Assembly (NCBI RefSeq): GCF_012726265.1
Contig: NZ_JAASAG010000003.1
Location: forward strand, 732,522 to 796,521
Direction: 5' to 3'
Length of the DNA: 64,000 bases
DNA from: Streptomyces sp. HNM0575
Lineage (GTDB): Bacteria > Actinomycetota > Actinomycetes > Streptomycetales > Streptomycetaceae
The number at the start of each line of letters is the position of its first letter. Position 1 is the stretch's first letter. Position numbers and translations under genes: made by a program. The notes under the pieces are model-generated. The model made no database searches. It saw nothing but the letters and a program-made list of their open reading frames with translations, and was not told where the DNA came from. Below, piece by piece: positions 40,641 to 49,111 of the stretch.

Positions 40641-42566
40641 TTGCAACGCGACGACATCGACTGGAAGCGGCGCGCGGACGGCGACACCGCGGCTCAGCCG
40701 CCCCGTCAGGTGAGGCGCATCCTGCGCATCTTCCGCCCCTACCGGGGCCGGCTCGGCGTCGTCGGACTGCTGGTCGGCGCGTCCTCACTGGTGTCCGTCG
40801 CGTCGCCGTTCCTGCTCCGCGAGATCCTCGACGTCGCCATTCCCGACCGGCGCACCGGCCTGCTGAGCCTGCTCGCGCTCGGCCTGATCGGCATCGCCGT
40901 CATGAGCAGCGTCTTCAACGTGCTCCAGACGTATCTGTCCACCACCGTCGGGCAGCGCGTCATGCACGACCTGCGTACCGACGTCTACGCCAAGCTCCAG
41001 CGGATGCCGCTGGCGTTCTTCACCCGCACCCGCACCGGCGAGGTGCAGTCCCGCATCGCCAACGACATCGGCGGCATGCAGGCCACCGTCACCTCCACCG
41101 CGACCTCGCTCGTCTCCAACCTCACGGGCGTCGTCGCCGCGGTCGTCGCCATGCTCGCCCTGGACTGGCGGCTGACGGTCGCCTCGCTGCTGCTCCTGCC
41201 GCTCTTCGTCTGGGTCAGCCGCCGCGTCGGACGGGAGCGCAAGCGCATCACCACGCAGCGGCAGGCGCAGATGGCCGCGATGTCCGCCCTCGTCACCGAG
41301 TCGCTGTCCGTCAGCGGCATCCTGCTGGGACGCACGATGGGCCGCGCCGACTCCCTCACCCGGCACTTCGCGGACGAGTCGGAGCGGCTGGTGGAGCTGG
41401 AGGTCCGCTCCCACATGGCGGGCCGCTGGCGGATGTCCACTATCGGCATCGTCATGGGCGCCATCCCCGCGCTGCTGTACTGGACGGCCGGGATGCTCGT
41501 CCACTTCGGCGGGCCGGGCTTCTCCATCGGCACCCTCGTCGCCTTCGTCACCCTCCAGCAGGGGCTGCTGCGGCCCACGGTCTCCCTGCTGTCGACGGGC
41601 GTAGAGATGCAGACGTCGCTCGCCCTCTTCCAGCGCATCTTCGAATACCTCGATCTGCCCGTGGACATCGAGGAGCCCGCGCATCCCACCGGGCTGGAGC
41701 ACGTACGGGGCGAAGTCCGCTTCGAGCACGTCGACTTCGCCTACGGCGGCGAGGACGCGCCCGCGACGCTGCACGGCATCGACCTCACCGTCCCCCGTGG
41801 CACCTCGCTCGCCGTCGTCGGGGCCACCGGCTCGGGGAAGACCACGCTCGGGCATCTCGTACCGCGCCTGTACGACGTCACCCGCGGCCGGGTCACCATA
41901 GACGGCGTCGACGTGCGCGATCTCGCCTTCGACACCCTCTCCCGGGCCGTCGGCGTCGTCTCGCAGGAGACGTACCTCTTCCACGCCTCCGTCGCCGACA
42001 ACCTGCGGTTCGCCAAGCCCGACGCGACCCGCGAGGAACTGCGAGCCGCCACCCGCGCCGCCCAGATCCACGACCACATCGCGGCGCTGCCCGACGGCTA
42101 CGACACCCTCGTCGGGGAGCGCGGCCACCGCTTCTCCGGCGGCGAGAAGCAGCGCCTCGCCCTCGCCCGCACGATCCTGCGCGACCCGCCCGTGCTGATC
42201 CTCGACGAGGCGACGAGCGCGCTCGACACCCGTACCGAACGCGACGTGCAGCGGGCCGTCGACGCGCTGTCCGCGGGCCGCACCACGATCACCATCGCCC
42301 ACCGGCTCTCCACGGTCAGGGACGCCGACCAGATCGTCGTGCTCGACGGCGGACGCATCGCGGAGCGCGGCACCCACGCCCAACTCCTCGCGGCGGACGG
42401 GCGGTACGCGGCTCTCGTGCGGCGGGACGCCCGCGTCGCGGCCGCACCCGGCGGCGCACAGGACGGTACGGAGGCGCCCGCAACGGCTCGGGCCGGGTCC
42501 GCGCCCGCGCCCCCTCCCGCGCAGAGTGGCCCGCCGGCGGATCCGGCCGACGCACCCGTGCCCTGA
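40641..42566 (+). CDS. ABC exporter (single-gene half-transporter, canonical NBD)
   Basis: 641 residues: six-helix exporter domain ('GLLVGASSLVSVASPFLLREILD', 'FFTRTRTGEVQSRIANDIGG') and a fully canonical NBD: Walker A GATGSGKTT, Q-loop VSQETYLF, signature FSGGEKQRLALART, Walker B VLILDEATSALD, H-loop TIAHRLST. It should form a homodimer, unlike the heterodimeric exporter at 30523-34580. GAGAGGAG is five bases before TTG 40641, which I take as start; GTG 40578 is an alternative. The C-terminal ~55 residues are Ala/Pro-rich. Substrate unknown; it diverges from the lactate-dehydrogenase-like gene. Confidence 0.92.
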   Translation: MQRDDIDWKRRADGDTAAQPPRQVRRILRIFRPYRGRLGVVGLLVGASSLVSVASPFLLREILDVAIPDRRTGLLSLLALGLIGIAVMSSVFNVLQTYLSTTVGQRVMHDLRTDVYAKLQRMPLAFFTRTRTGEVQSRIANDIGGMQATVTSTATSLVSNLTGVVAAVVAMLALDWRLTVASLLLLPLFVWVSRRVGRERKRITTQRQAQMAAMSALVTESLSVSGILLGRTMGRADSLTRHFADESERLVELEVRSHMAGRWRMSTIGIVMGAIPALLYWTAGMLVHFGGPGFSIGTLVAFVTLQQGLLRPTVSLLSTGVEMQTSLALFQRIFEYLDLPVDIEEPAHPTGLEHVRGEVRFEHVDFAYGGEDAPATLHGIDLTVPRGTSLAVVGATGSGKTTLGHLVPRLYDVTRGRVTIDGVDVRDLAFDTLSRAVGVVSQETYLFHASVADNLRFAKPDATREELRAATRAAQIHDHIAALPDGYDTLVGERGHRFSGGEKQRLALARTILRDPPVLILDEATSALDTRTERDVQRAVDALSAGRTTITIAHRLSTVRDADQIVVLDGGRIAERGTHAQLLAADGRYAALVRRDARVAAAPGGAQDGTEAPATARAGSAPAPPPAQSGPPADPADAPVP

Positions 42567-42696
42567 GGGGCGCGCACGGCACGCAGGGCACGGCACGGCG
42601 CGCACTGCACGGGCCGCGCGATACCGCGACCGACCCCGCGACCGGCCGCCGTGACCACCGTCCCCGCCTCGGCCGCGGCGGGTTTCGTGAGCATGC

Positions 42697-42722
42697 ATTC
42701 ACACACGTGTGCCCACGTGAAT
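42697..42722. promoter_or_regulatory. nested inverted repeats upstream of the MHS transporter
   Basis: ATTCAC (42697-42702) and GTGAAT (42717-42722) form an outer inverted repeat around the perfect palindrome CACACGTGTG (42702-42711). The whole lies just upstream of the ribosome site GGGGAG of the gene at 42742, so a bound protein would block transcription initiation. Confidence 0.5.
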
Positions 42723-42741
42723 TCTGGGGAGATGACGGCTC

Positions 42742-44049
42742 ATGACGCAGCCCACCGATGCCGCGGGGCCCGCGAAGCAGACCGGCGAGGCCCGGCGCAT
42801 GCGCTCGGGCCGCCAACTGCTCGCAGCCTCCGTAGGCAACGCCGTCGAGTGGTACGACTGGCTCGCCTACACCTTCCTCGCCACCTTCATCGCCGACGAG
42901 ATCTTCCCCAAGGGCGCGGACGACTCCCTCGTCCCGCTGCTGGCGACGTTCGCCGTCTTCGCCGTCGGCTTCTTCATGCGCCCCATCGGCGGGCTGCTGC
43001 TCGGGGTCATCGCCGACCGCAGCGGACGTCGCGCCGCGCTGACAGCCACCATCCTGCTGATGGGCGGCAGCAGCCTCCTGCTGGCGCTCACCCCGACCTA
43101 CGCCGCGGCCGGGCTGCTCGGCCCCGTCGTGCTCGTCGTCGCCCGGCTGCTCCAAGGGCTGTCCGTGGGCGGCGAGTTCGCCGCAGCCACCACCTTCCTC
43201 GTGGAGTCCGCGGGGCCGGGCCGGCGCGGGCTGTTCTCCAGCTTCCAGTACGTCTCGACCACCGTCGGGCAGCTCATCGCCTCCGGCGTCACCGCGCTGC
43301 TCGTGGCCCGTGTCGACGACGCGGCGATGCACCAGTGGGGCTGGCGCGCGGCCTTCGTCTTCGGGGCGGTGCTCAGCCTCGCCGGCTTCTGGATCAGGCG
43401 CAGCTCGCAGGAGACCCGCAGCGCCGAGCAGCAGGCCGGGCCGCGGCCCGGGCTCTTCGAGGCGCTCCGCACCCACCCGCGCGAGTCGCTGCTGATCTGC
43501 GGCATCACCACGGGCGCCACCATCGCCTACTACACCTGGACCTCGTACCTTCCGACGTACGCCCAGGTCAACGTCGGCTTCGACAAGGGCGATTCGCTCC
43601 TGATCGGCACCATCTCGCTGGCGTTCTTCGCCGTGCTGCAACCGCTGGGCGGCATGCTCTCCGACCGCGTCGGACGCAAGCCGCTGCTGCTCGTCTTCTC
43701 CGTGGGCTTCGCCGTGCTGTGCGTGCCGCTGCTGAACTCGATCACCAAGTCCTTCACCTCGCTGCTGCTCGTGCAGTGCGCGGGCATGATCCTGCTCACC
43801 GGCTACACGTCGATCGCCGCCGCGGTCAACGCAGAGGTCTTCCCCGCACGGGTACGCGCCTCGGGCATCGGCTTCCCGTACTCGGCGACGGTCGCCCTCT
43901 TCGGCGGCACCGCCCCGTACATGGGCACCCTCTTCAAGGACCTGGGCCGCCCCGGCGCCTTCCCCTGGTACGTGGCGGTGCTGTGCCTGATCTCCGCGGC
44001 GGTGTACGTGAAGCTCCCGGAAGGCGCGAAGAAGCCGCTGGAGCGATAG
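42742..44049 (+). CDS. MFS transporter, metabolite:H+ symporter (MHS) family
   Basis: 435 residues, twelve helices. The start 'ASVGNAVEWYDWLAYTFLATFIADEIFP', '[24 protein letters not shown]' (loop 2-3 motif), 'RLLQGLSVGGEFAAATTFLVE' and 'PLGGMLSDRVGRKPLLL' mark the MHS family (KgtP, ShiA, ProP relatives), which import carboxylates, osmolytes or shikimate with protons. The substrate is unknown. GGGGAG precedes the ATG. A likely operator overlaps its promoter, so it is probably substrate-regulated. It ends opposite the dipeptidase gene, with a tandem repeat between. Confidence 0.92.
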   Translation: MTQPTDAAGPAKQTGEARRMRSGRQLLAASVGNAVEWYDWLAYTFLATFIADEIFPKGADDSLVPLLATFAVFAVGFFMRPIGGLLLGVIADRSGRRAALTATILLMGGSSLLLALTPTYAAAGLLGPVVLVVARLLQGLSVGGEFAAATTFLVESAGPGRRGLFSSFQYVSTTVGQLIASGVTALLVARVDDAAMHQWGWRAAFVFGAVLSLAGFWIRRSSQETRSAEQQAGPRPGLFEALRTHPRESLLICGITTGATIAYYTWTSYLPTYAQVNVGFDKGDSLLIGTISLAFFAVLQPLGGMLSDRVGRKPLLLVFSVGFAVLCVPLLNSITKSFTSLLLVQCAGMILLTGYTSIAAAVNAEVFPARVRASGIGFPYSATVALFGGTAPYMGTLFKDLGRPGAFPWYVAVLCLISAAVYVKLPEGAKKPLER

Positions 44050-44074
44050 CGGCGCACCGCCGCGGGCGGGCGGC

Positions 44075-44137
44075 TGGTGCGGCCCCGTTCACACCTGGTG
44101 CGGCCCCGTTCACACCTGGTGCGGCCCGGTTCACACC
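44075..44137. repeat. 21-bp tandem repeat (three copies) spanning the dipeptidase stop codon
   Basis: Units 44075-44095, 44096-44116 and 44117-44137 (TGGTGCGGCCCCGTTCACAC plus C; one change in the third) lie between the convergent MHS and dipeptidase genes. The unit next to the dipeptidase gene contains its TGA, so the end of the coding sequence was duplicated outward. Confidence 0.85.
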
Positions 44138-44772
44138 GGGCCGTACACGGCGGTGCCCGCGCCCGTGACCAGCGCCCAATAGCGGTCGCCGTAGCTCCAA
44201 TGCCACCACTCCGTCGGGTAGTTGACGAAGCCCGCACCGCGCATGGCCCGCGCCAGAAGACCGCGATTGCGGCGTGCGGTGCCGGACAGCCCCGGGGCGT
44301 CGAACGGACAGGACCGCTCGTCCCCCGTGCGATGGCCGTTGACCGGGCCGCCCATGTCCAGCTCGGTGCCGTCGGCGCCGGCGAGGGTCAGATCGACCGC
44401 CGCGCCCGCGCAGTGCGGCGCCACCTCCACGGGAGCGACGAACTCGCTTGCGAGGCGCCTGAGTTCGGCGGCGCCCGTGACGCCCTCCGCCCGCAGACGC
44501 TCCTGCCGTAGCGCGAACCGCCGTTCCTGTTCGGAGCGCGTGCGGTGCCCTTCCACCGCGAGCAGCCGGACGCCGTCGGGCAGCGAGTCCGATGCCGAGC
44601 ACAGCCGGGAGAGGACACCGGCCCGGACCCGGCCGTACGCGCCCGTCGCGTCCCGCTCCCGGCCGTCCAGAGCCACGGAGGAGGCGGAGGCGATCTCGAC
44701 CAGCGGCTCACCGCACTCGGCCACCGGCACGGAGGCCACCCGGGGATCGCCCAGCAGAATCACGGACCCCAT
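44131..44772 (-). CDS. D-alanyl-D-alanine dipeptidase (VanX/DdpX-like, M15D)
   Basis: 213 residues. The VanX zinc-site motifs are present: 'PHCAGAAVDLTL' (His and Asp ligands of SxHxxGxAxD) and 'PTEWWHWSYGDRYWA' (catalytic Glu and third ligand His). 'LAVEGHRTRSEQERRFA' supplies the conserved Arg. It should split D-Ala-D-Ala. With no vanH/vanA or vanS/vanR next to it, a role in cell-wall recycling is more likely than glycopeptide resistance. No signal peptide is seen, so it acts in the cytoplasm. The start ATG at 44772 has a weak ribosome site. Confidence 0.88.
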   Translation of the reverse strand: MGSVILLGDPRVASVPVAECGEPLVEIASASSVALDGRERDATGAYGRVRAGVLSRLCSASDSLPDGVRLLAVEGHRTRSEQERRFALRQERLRAEGVTGAAELRRLASEFVAPVEVAPHCAGAAVDLTLAGADGTELDMGGPVNGHRTGDERSCPFDAPGLSGTARRNRGLLARAMRGAGFVNYPTEWWHWSYGDRYWALVTGAGTAVYGPV

Positions 44773-44876
44773 GCCTCGCGAGCCTATGGCCCCCGGTGAA
44801 CAGGGCGCAGCCGCACCCGCATTCGGCCCGGGACGAATCTCTGCCCATGGCGTGTCCGCCGTGCTGCGATACGCGC

Positions 44877-45575
44877 ATGACCTCCTTCACCCGTGACGGG
44901 CACTCAGGTACCGGACCCGGAGACTTCACCCCCGACGGCTGCTCCGTGGAGCTGTACTCGCAGCTCTCCGGGAACGGCGAGACGGACATCGTCCTCGCCG
45001 CGCTGCCGCCCGGAGCGACCCTGCTCGAACTCGGGTCCGGCGCGGGCCGGATGACGCGCCCGCTGGTGGCCGGAGGGCTCCGCGTGACCGCCGTCGACGA
45101 ATCCGAGGAGATGCTCGCCCGCGTCCGCCCCGCGGTGCCGACCGTGCACGCGGCCATCGAAGACCTCGACCTGGCGCGGCAGTTCGACGCTGTGCTGCTC
45201 GCCTCGTTCCTCGTCAACACCGCCGACGACGCGCACCGCGCGCGCCTGCTGCGCACCTGCGGCCGGCACACCGCGCCCGGTGGACACGTCCTTCTCCAGC
45301 GCCAGCGCGACGGTCTGCACGACAGCCTGCGCGCCGGGTCGAGCTGGAGCAGAGGCGAACTGACCGTCACCGTCGTCTCCATCGAGCCGCTGGACGGCGG
45401 CGTCGCCCGTACCTGCCTGGCCTACGAACTCGGCGGCCGCCGCTGGACGCAGACCTTCCACTCGCACGAGCTGCCGGAGCCGCGCTTCGAGGAGGACCTC
45501 GCCGAAGCCGGACTCGCCGTGGACGCCTATCTCACCGACGACCGCACCTGGGCACAGGCACGCCTCGTCCGCTGA
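44877..45575 (+). CDS. class I SAM-dependent methyltransferase
   Basis: 232 residues with methyltransferase motifs 'GATLLELGSGAGRMTRPLVAGG' (motif I), 'VTAVDESEEMLARV' (motif post-I), 'FDAVLLASFLVNTAD' (motif IV) and 'TAPGGHVLLQRQR' (motif V). The N-terminal 'VELYSQLSGNGETDIVLAAL' is typical of small-molecule methyltransferases. The ATG at 44877 lacks a ribosome site, while GATACG sits just upstream, so a leaderless start is possible. Substrate unknown. It precedes the permease gene of the lysine locus by 144 bases but has its own likely promoter. Confidence 0.82.
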   Translation: MTSFTRDGHSGTGPGDFTPDGCSVELYSQLSGNGETDIVLAALPPGATLLELGSGAGRMTRPLVAGGLRVTAVDESEEMLARVRPAVPTVHAAIEDLDLARQFDAVLLASFLVNTADDAHRARLLRTCGRHTAPGGHVLLQRQRDGLHDSLRAGSSWSRGELTVTVVSIEPLDGGVARTCLAYELGGRRWTQTFHSHELPEPRFEEDLAEAGLAVDAYLTDDRTWAQARLVR

Positions 45576-45613
45576 GCGGCCCGCTGAACGAATCGCCGCC
45601 GAAGCCCCTTCTC

Positions 45614-45680
45614 GCGCAACGGATCGCCGCGCACGCGCAAGGATCCCCAGTTACCGGCCGTCGTCCACGCCTCGTAAGGT
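45614..45680 (+). promoter_or_regulatory. permease-lrp promoter with two phased RCGCAAYGGWWC elements
   Basis: GCGCAACGGATC starts at 45614 and GCGCAAGGATCC at 45635, 21 bp apart. TTACCG (45651-45656), an 18-base spacer and TAAGGT (45675-45680) form the candidate promoter. The elements start 61 and 40 bases before the -10, an activator position. The same element at the same offsets precedes the DavA-like gene. Confidence 0.6.
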
Positions 45681-45719
45681 CTTGCGCCACAGCAGATCAA
45701 CAACGAGGAGGCCGCTGCC

Positions 45720-47249
45720 GTGTTGGACCGGGACGCAGGCCCGCACACCCCGAAGACCCCGGAGGTGCGGCAGGGCGACGTCGGGCGGCTGATGCGCCGC
45801 AAGCCCGTGGAGGCGCTCGTCGCCGAGAGCGGCCACGGCGAGGGCGGTCAGCTGCGGCGCAGCCTCGGTCTGTGGCAGCTGACGATGATCAGCATCGGCG
45901 CGACCCTGGGCACCGGCATCTTCGTCGTACTCGGCGAGGCGGTGCCCGACGCCGGGCCCGCGGTGGTCGTCTCGTTCGTCATCGCGGGGTTGACCGCGCT
46001 GTTCTCGGCGCTGTCGTACGCGGAGCTGGCCGGCACCATCCCCGTCGCCGGCTCCTCCTACTCGTACGCCTACGCCACCATGGGCGAACTGGTCGCCTGG
46101 GTGTGCGGCTGGTGTCTGCTGCTGGAGTACGGGGTGTCGGTGGCCGCGGTCGCCGTCGGCTGGGGCCAGTACATCGACGAGTTGCTGCACGGCACGCTCG
46201 GCGTGAACCTTCCGCAGGCCCTCTCGGCGCCGCCCGGAGACGGCGGGTTCTTCAACGTGCCCGCGCTCCTCGTCGTGATGCTCGCCATGGCCTTCCTGAT
46301 CGGCGGCGCCAAGGAGAGCGCACGCGCCAACACCGTGATGGTCGCGGTGAAGATCGTCGCGCTGCTGCTCTTCTGCGCCGTCGCCGCCACCGGCCTGCGC
46401 GCGGGCAACTACCAGCCGTTCATGCCGCTGGGCATGGCCGGAGTGAGCGCCGCCGGCGCCACCCTCTTCTTCTCCTACATCGGGTTCGACGCGGCGTCCA
46501 CGGCGGGGGAGGAGGCGAAGGACCCGCAGCGGGACATGCCGCGCGCCATCCTGCTCTCGCTCGTGCTGGTCACCGCGCTGTACTGCCTGGTGGCGGCCGT
46601 GGCCGTCGGCGCAACGCCCTGGCAGCGGTTCGAGGGCAGCGAAGCGGCGCTCTCCGGCATCCTGCACAGCGTCACGGGGCAGAGCTTCTGGCCCACGCTG
46701 CTCGCTTTCGGAGCGGTCGTCGCCATCGCGTCGGTGGTGCTGACAGTGCTGTACGGGCAGACCCGCATCCTCTTCGCGATGTCGCGCGACGGCCTGGTGC
46801 CCGCCGTCTTCTCCAAGGTCGACCCGCGAAGCGGCAGCCCCCGCACCAACACCGTGATCGTCTCCGCGTTCTGCGGGATCCTCGCCGCGGCCATACCACT
46901 CGGGCGCCTCGCGGACGCCACCAGCATCGGCACGCTCTTCGCCTTCGCGCTCGTCAACATCGCCGTGATCGTGCTGCGCCGTACTCGCCCGGACATGCGG
47001 CGGACCTTCCGGGCGCCGCTCTCTCCGCTGTTCCCGCTCGTCGGGCTCGGACTGTGCCTGTGGATGATGTTCTCCCTTGACGCCATCACCTGGGAGGTGT
47101 TCGGCGTCTGGATGGCGGTGGGCGCTGTGGTGTACTTCGGGTACGGGATGCGGCGTTCACGCCTCCAGGCCGCGGGGAGCGAGCAGGCCGCTCCGACTCC
47201 CGTACCGGACGCGACGGACAAGCCCGAGCCCGCGAGCAGGGAAGAGTGA
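45720..47249 (+). CDS. amino-acid permease (APC family, probable lysine/cationic amino-acid uptake)
   Basis: 509 residues, twelve or more helices. 'LRRSLGLWQLTMISIGATLGTGIFVVLGEAV' and 'FFSYIGFDAASTAGEEAKDPQRDMPRAI' are the helix 1 and helix 6 signatures of the cationic amino-acid transporter (CAT/YfnA) group. 'GQTRILFAMSRDGLVP' follows. GAGGAGG precedes GTG 45720 by about ten bases. The Lrp gene starts 11 bases after its stop, and the amidase and monooxygenase genes follow, so it most likely imports the amino acid that this locus degrades. That substrate (lysine) is inferred from the neighbouring enzymes. Confidence 0.9.
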   Translation: MLDRDAGPHTPKTPEVRQGDVGRLMRRKPVEALVAESGHGEGGQLRRSLGLWQLTMISIGATLGTGIFVVLGEAVPDAGPAVVVSFVIAGLTALFSALSYAELAGTIPVAGSSYSYAYATMGELVAWVCGWCLLLEYGVSVAAVAVGWGQYIDELLHGTLGVNLPQALSAPPGDGGFFNVPALLVVMLAMAFLIGGAKESARANTVMVAVKIVALLLFCAVAATGLRAGNYQPFMPLGMAGVSAAGATLFFSYIGFDAASTAGEEAKDPQRDMPRAILLSLVLVTALYCLVAAVAVGATPWQRFEGSEAALSGILHSVTGQSFWPTLLAFGAVVAIASVVLTVLYGQTRILFAMSRDGLVPAVFSKVDPRSGSPRTNTVIVSAFCGILAAAIPLGRLADATSIGTLFAFALVNIAVIVLRRTRPDMRRTFRAPLSPLFPLVGLGLCLWMMFSLDAITWEVFGVWMAVGAVVYFGYGMRRSRLQAAGSEQAAPTPVPDATDKPEPASREE

Positions 47250-47259
47250 CCGGCCCGCA

Positions 47260-47715
47260 GTGACCCTCGACGACCTCGACGAACGCATCGTCCACGTCCT
47301 CTCCGAGGACGCCCGGCGCTCCTATGCCGAGATCGGCGCCGAAGTGGGCCTCTCCGCGCCCGCCGTCAAACGCCGCGTGGACCGGCTGCGCGCGGAGGGC
47401 GTCATCACCGGGTTCACCGTGCGGGTCGATCCGGCGGCGCTCGGCTGGCGGACCGAGGGCTATATCGAGATGTACTGCCGCTCGAAGACGGGGCCCGAGG
47501 ACATCCGCCGCGCCCTCGCGCGCTATCCGGAGGTCGCCTCCGCCTCCACGGTCACCGGGGAGGCGGACGCCATGGTGCAGGTCTTCGCCGCCGACATGCG
47601 CCACTTCGAGCAGGTGCTGGAACGCATCGCGGGCGAGCCCTTCGTGGAGCGTACGAAGTCGGTGCTGGTGCTCTCGCCGCTGCTGCGCCGCTACACGTCG
47701 GGTGCGCCGCGCTGA
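47260..47715 (+). CDS. Lrp/AsnC-family transcriptional regulator
   Basis: 151 residues: an N-terminal winged HTH ('LDDLDERIVHVLSEDARRSYAEIGAEVGLSAPAVKRRVDRL' region, about 3-45) and a RAM ligand-binding/oligomerisation domain ('YPEVASASTVTGEADAMVQVFAADM'). Such proteins form dimers and octamers that wrap DNA and sense amino acids. GTG 47260 lies 11 bases after the permease stop, so the two are cotranscribed. Its likely targets are the phased RCGCAAYGGWWC elements before the permease and amidase genes; inducer lysine or a degradation product is inferred. Confidence 0.92.
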   Translation: MTLDDLDERIVHVLSEDARRSYAEIGAEVGLSAPAVKRRVDRLRAEGVITGFTVRVDPAALGWRTEGYIEMYCRSKTGPEDIRRALARYPEVASASTVTGEADAMVQVFAADMRHFEQVLERIAGEPFVERTKSVLVLSPLLRRYTSGAPR

Positions 47716-47734
47716 CGGCCGGTGCCGACGGGCA

Positions 47735-47790
47735 GTGACGGGTCTTCCGTGACGGGCCTTCTGCAACGGAACTTCTGCAACGGGCTTCCG
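47735..47790. repeat. four degenerate 14-bp tandem repeats after the Lrp gene
   Basis: Units GTGACGGGTCTTCC, GTGACGGGCCTTCT, GCAACGGAACTTCT and GCAACGGGCTTCCG run from 47735 to 47790, starting 20 bases after the Lrp stop codon. Confidence 0.75.
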
Positions 47791-47860
47791 TCGGCGGGCC
47801 CCGGCCGCTCCGTCGAGCCGCGCCCCGGGTCCGGGCCCGGGGCACGGCTGCCGGCCCGCC

Positions 47861-47959
47861 GCGCAATGAATCTCCGTGAAGACGCCTGTTCACGCAATGG
47901 AACGCCCGTATATGCGCAATGGTTCAGCCTTGTCGCCCGGTGAGCGGTGACCGTACCGT
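47861..47959 (+). promoter_or_regulatory. DavA-like gene promoter with three phased RCGCAAYGGWWC elements
   Basis: GCGCAATGAATC (from 47861), ACGCAATGGAAC (from 47892) and GCGCAATGGTTC (from 47914) are spaced 31 and 22 bp. The middle one is also a GTTC-N8-GAAC dyad (47888-47903). TTGTCG (47930-47935), an 18-base spacer and TACCGT (47954-47959) form the promoter. Elements start 93, 62 and 40 bases before the -10. Confidence 0.6.
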
Positions 47960-48044
47960 CGAAGTGTTCCCTTGCACGCCCGTACGAGCGGGTCAGGGCC
48001 CTTGCCCGCCTCGCCTCGTACGCCCGAACACAGTCAGAGGTCTC

Positions 48045-48845
48045 ATGCCGTCGCTCCGCCTCGCCCTCCAGCAGGGCCCCGCCGGTGTTCCCCGCACCGT
48101 CGAGGACGGTCTCGCCGCGCTGGACTCCGCCGCCCGCGAGGCCGCCGCCGGGGGCGCGCGGCTGCTCGTCACCCCCGAACTCTCCCTGACCGGCTATGCG
48201 TTGGGCGACGGATTGACCGGTCGCGCCGAGCCCGCCGACGGCCCGTCCGCCCGTGCCGTGGCAGGCATCGCCGCCGCTCACCGTATCGCCGTCGTCTACG
48301 GATATCCCGAACTCGACCCGGACAGCGGTGCGTTGTACAACTCCGCGGCCCTCATCGGACCGGACGGCACCGTGCTCGCCGGCTACCGCAAGACACATCT
48401 CTACGGCGGCTACGAGAAGCGCCGGTTCACGCCGGGAGACCGGCTGGTCGCACAGGCCGAGCTGGACGGGGTGTGCGTCGGTCTCCTGATCTGCTACGAC
48501 GTGGAGTTCCCCGAGACCGTGCGCGCGCACGCCCTGGCGGGCACCGAACTGCTCGTGGTGCCGACGGCGTTGATGCGCCCGTACGACGTCGTCGCGGAGA
48601 CCCTGGTACCGGCCCGTGCCTGGGAGAGCCAGCTCTACGTGGCGTACGCCGACCGCACGGGCCGCGAGGGGGAGTTCGACTTCGCGGGGCTCAGCTGCCT
48701 CGCCGCTCCCGACGGAAGCGTGCCGCTGCGCGCGGGCCGCGATGCGGCGCTGCTCCTCGGCGACGCCGACACCGGCCTGCTGCACAAGTCGAGGGCGCAG
48801 AACGGCTATCTCGCCGACCGCAGGCCCGGGCTCTACGCGGCCTGA
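48045..48845 (+). CDS. davA: carbon-nitrogen hydrolase, probable 5-aminovaleramidase (DavA-like)
   Basis: 266 residues of the nitrilase superfamily with the Glu-Lys-Cys triad Glu45 (TPELSLTGY), Lys116 (YRKTHLYG) and Cys150 (LLICYDVEFPE). Length and many blocks ('IAVVYGYPE', 'LYNSAALIGPDG', 'LVVPTALMRPYD', 'YGYPEL') match what I recall of Pseudomonas putida DavA, which hydrolyses 5-aminovaleramide to 5-aminovalerate. The DavB-like monooxygenase that would supply this amide follows downstream, which strengthens the call. ATG 48045 is chosen by homology; GGTCTC upstream is weak. Another omega-amide could be the substrate. Confidence 0.85.
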   Translation: MPSLRLALQQGPAGVPRTVEDGLAALDSAAREAAAGGARLLVTPELSLTGYALGDGLTGRAEPADGPSARAVAGIAAAHRIAVVYGYPELDPDSGALYNSAALIGPDGTVLAGYRKTHLYGGYEKRRFTPGDRLVAQAELDGVCVGLLICYDVEFPETVRAHALAGTELLVVPTALMRPYDVVAETLVPARAWESQLYVAYADRTGREGEFDFAGLSCLAAPDGSVPLRAGRDAALLLGDADTGLLHKSRAQNGYLADRRPGLYAA

Positions 48846-48848
48846 TCA

Positions 48849-48866
48849 CCTGAACCTGAACCTGAA
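48849..48866. repeat. CCTGAA hexamer repeat behind the DavA-like stop codon
   Basis: Three CCTGAA units begin four bases after the TGA of the amidase gene; each contains a copy of the TGA stop context. Confidence 0.6.
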
Positions 48867-49033
48867 CCCACCGGCCGTGTCCGCGGCCCGGATCCACGGC
48901 CCGAACAGACGGCCTTGACCGACGGCCCCAACCGACGACGGTGGGCCCCGCCCGAGGACCGAACCGACGGCCCAACCGACGGCCCTGCCACGGGAGTTCG
49001 GCAGTACGGCCTCGCCCCTTCCGACCTCAGCCC

Positions 49034-49063
49034 ACCCGCAACGCGCCCACCCGCAACGCGCCC
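49034..49063. repeat. 15-bp direct repeat in the leader of the DavB-like gene
   Basis: ACCCGCAACGCGCCC occurs twice in tandem in the ~80 bases before the monooxygenase start; nearby, ACCGACGGCCC units recur between 48918 and 48990. Boundaries are approximate. Confidence 0.5.
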
Positions 49064-49111
49064 GCCCGCGCGGTCGCGCCCGCCCGTACCCCGGAGAGGA
49101 GAAGTACGCCG

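Larger units (their letters stand above)
47716..48044. other. 329-base region between lrp and the DavA-like gene
   Basis: No gene is seen. It carries the 14-bp repeats (47735-47790), then three RCGCAAYGGWWC elements and the candidate promoter of the amidase gene, and ends in a short leader. Confidence 0.55.

Noticed and set aside
40641..44049. ABC exporter plus MFS symporter as part of an antibiotic cluster
   Set aside because: No biosynthetic core enzymes (PKS, NRPS, terpene cyclase, RiPP) occur nearby.
44131..44772. VanX-like dipeptidase as evidence of vancomycin resistance
   Set aside because: No vanH, vanA, vanR or vanS genes are adjacent; recycling or nutrient use is equally likely.
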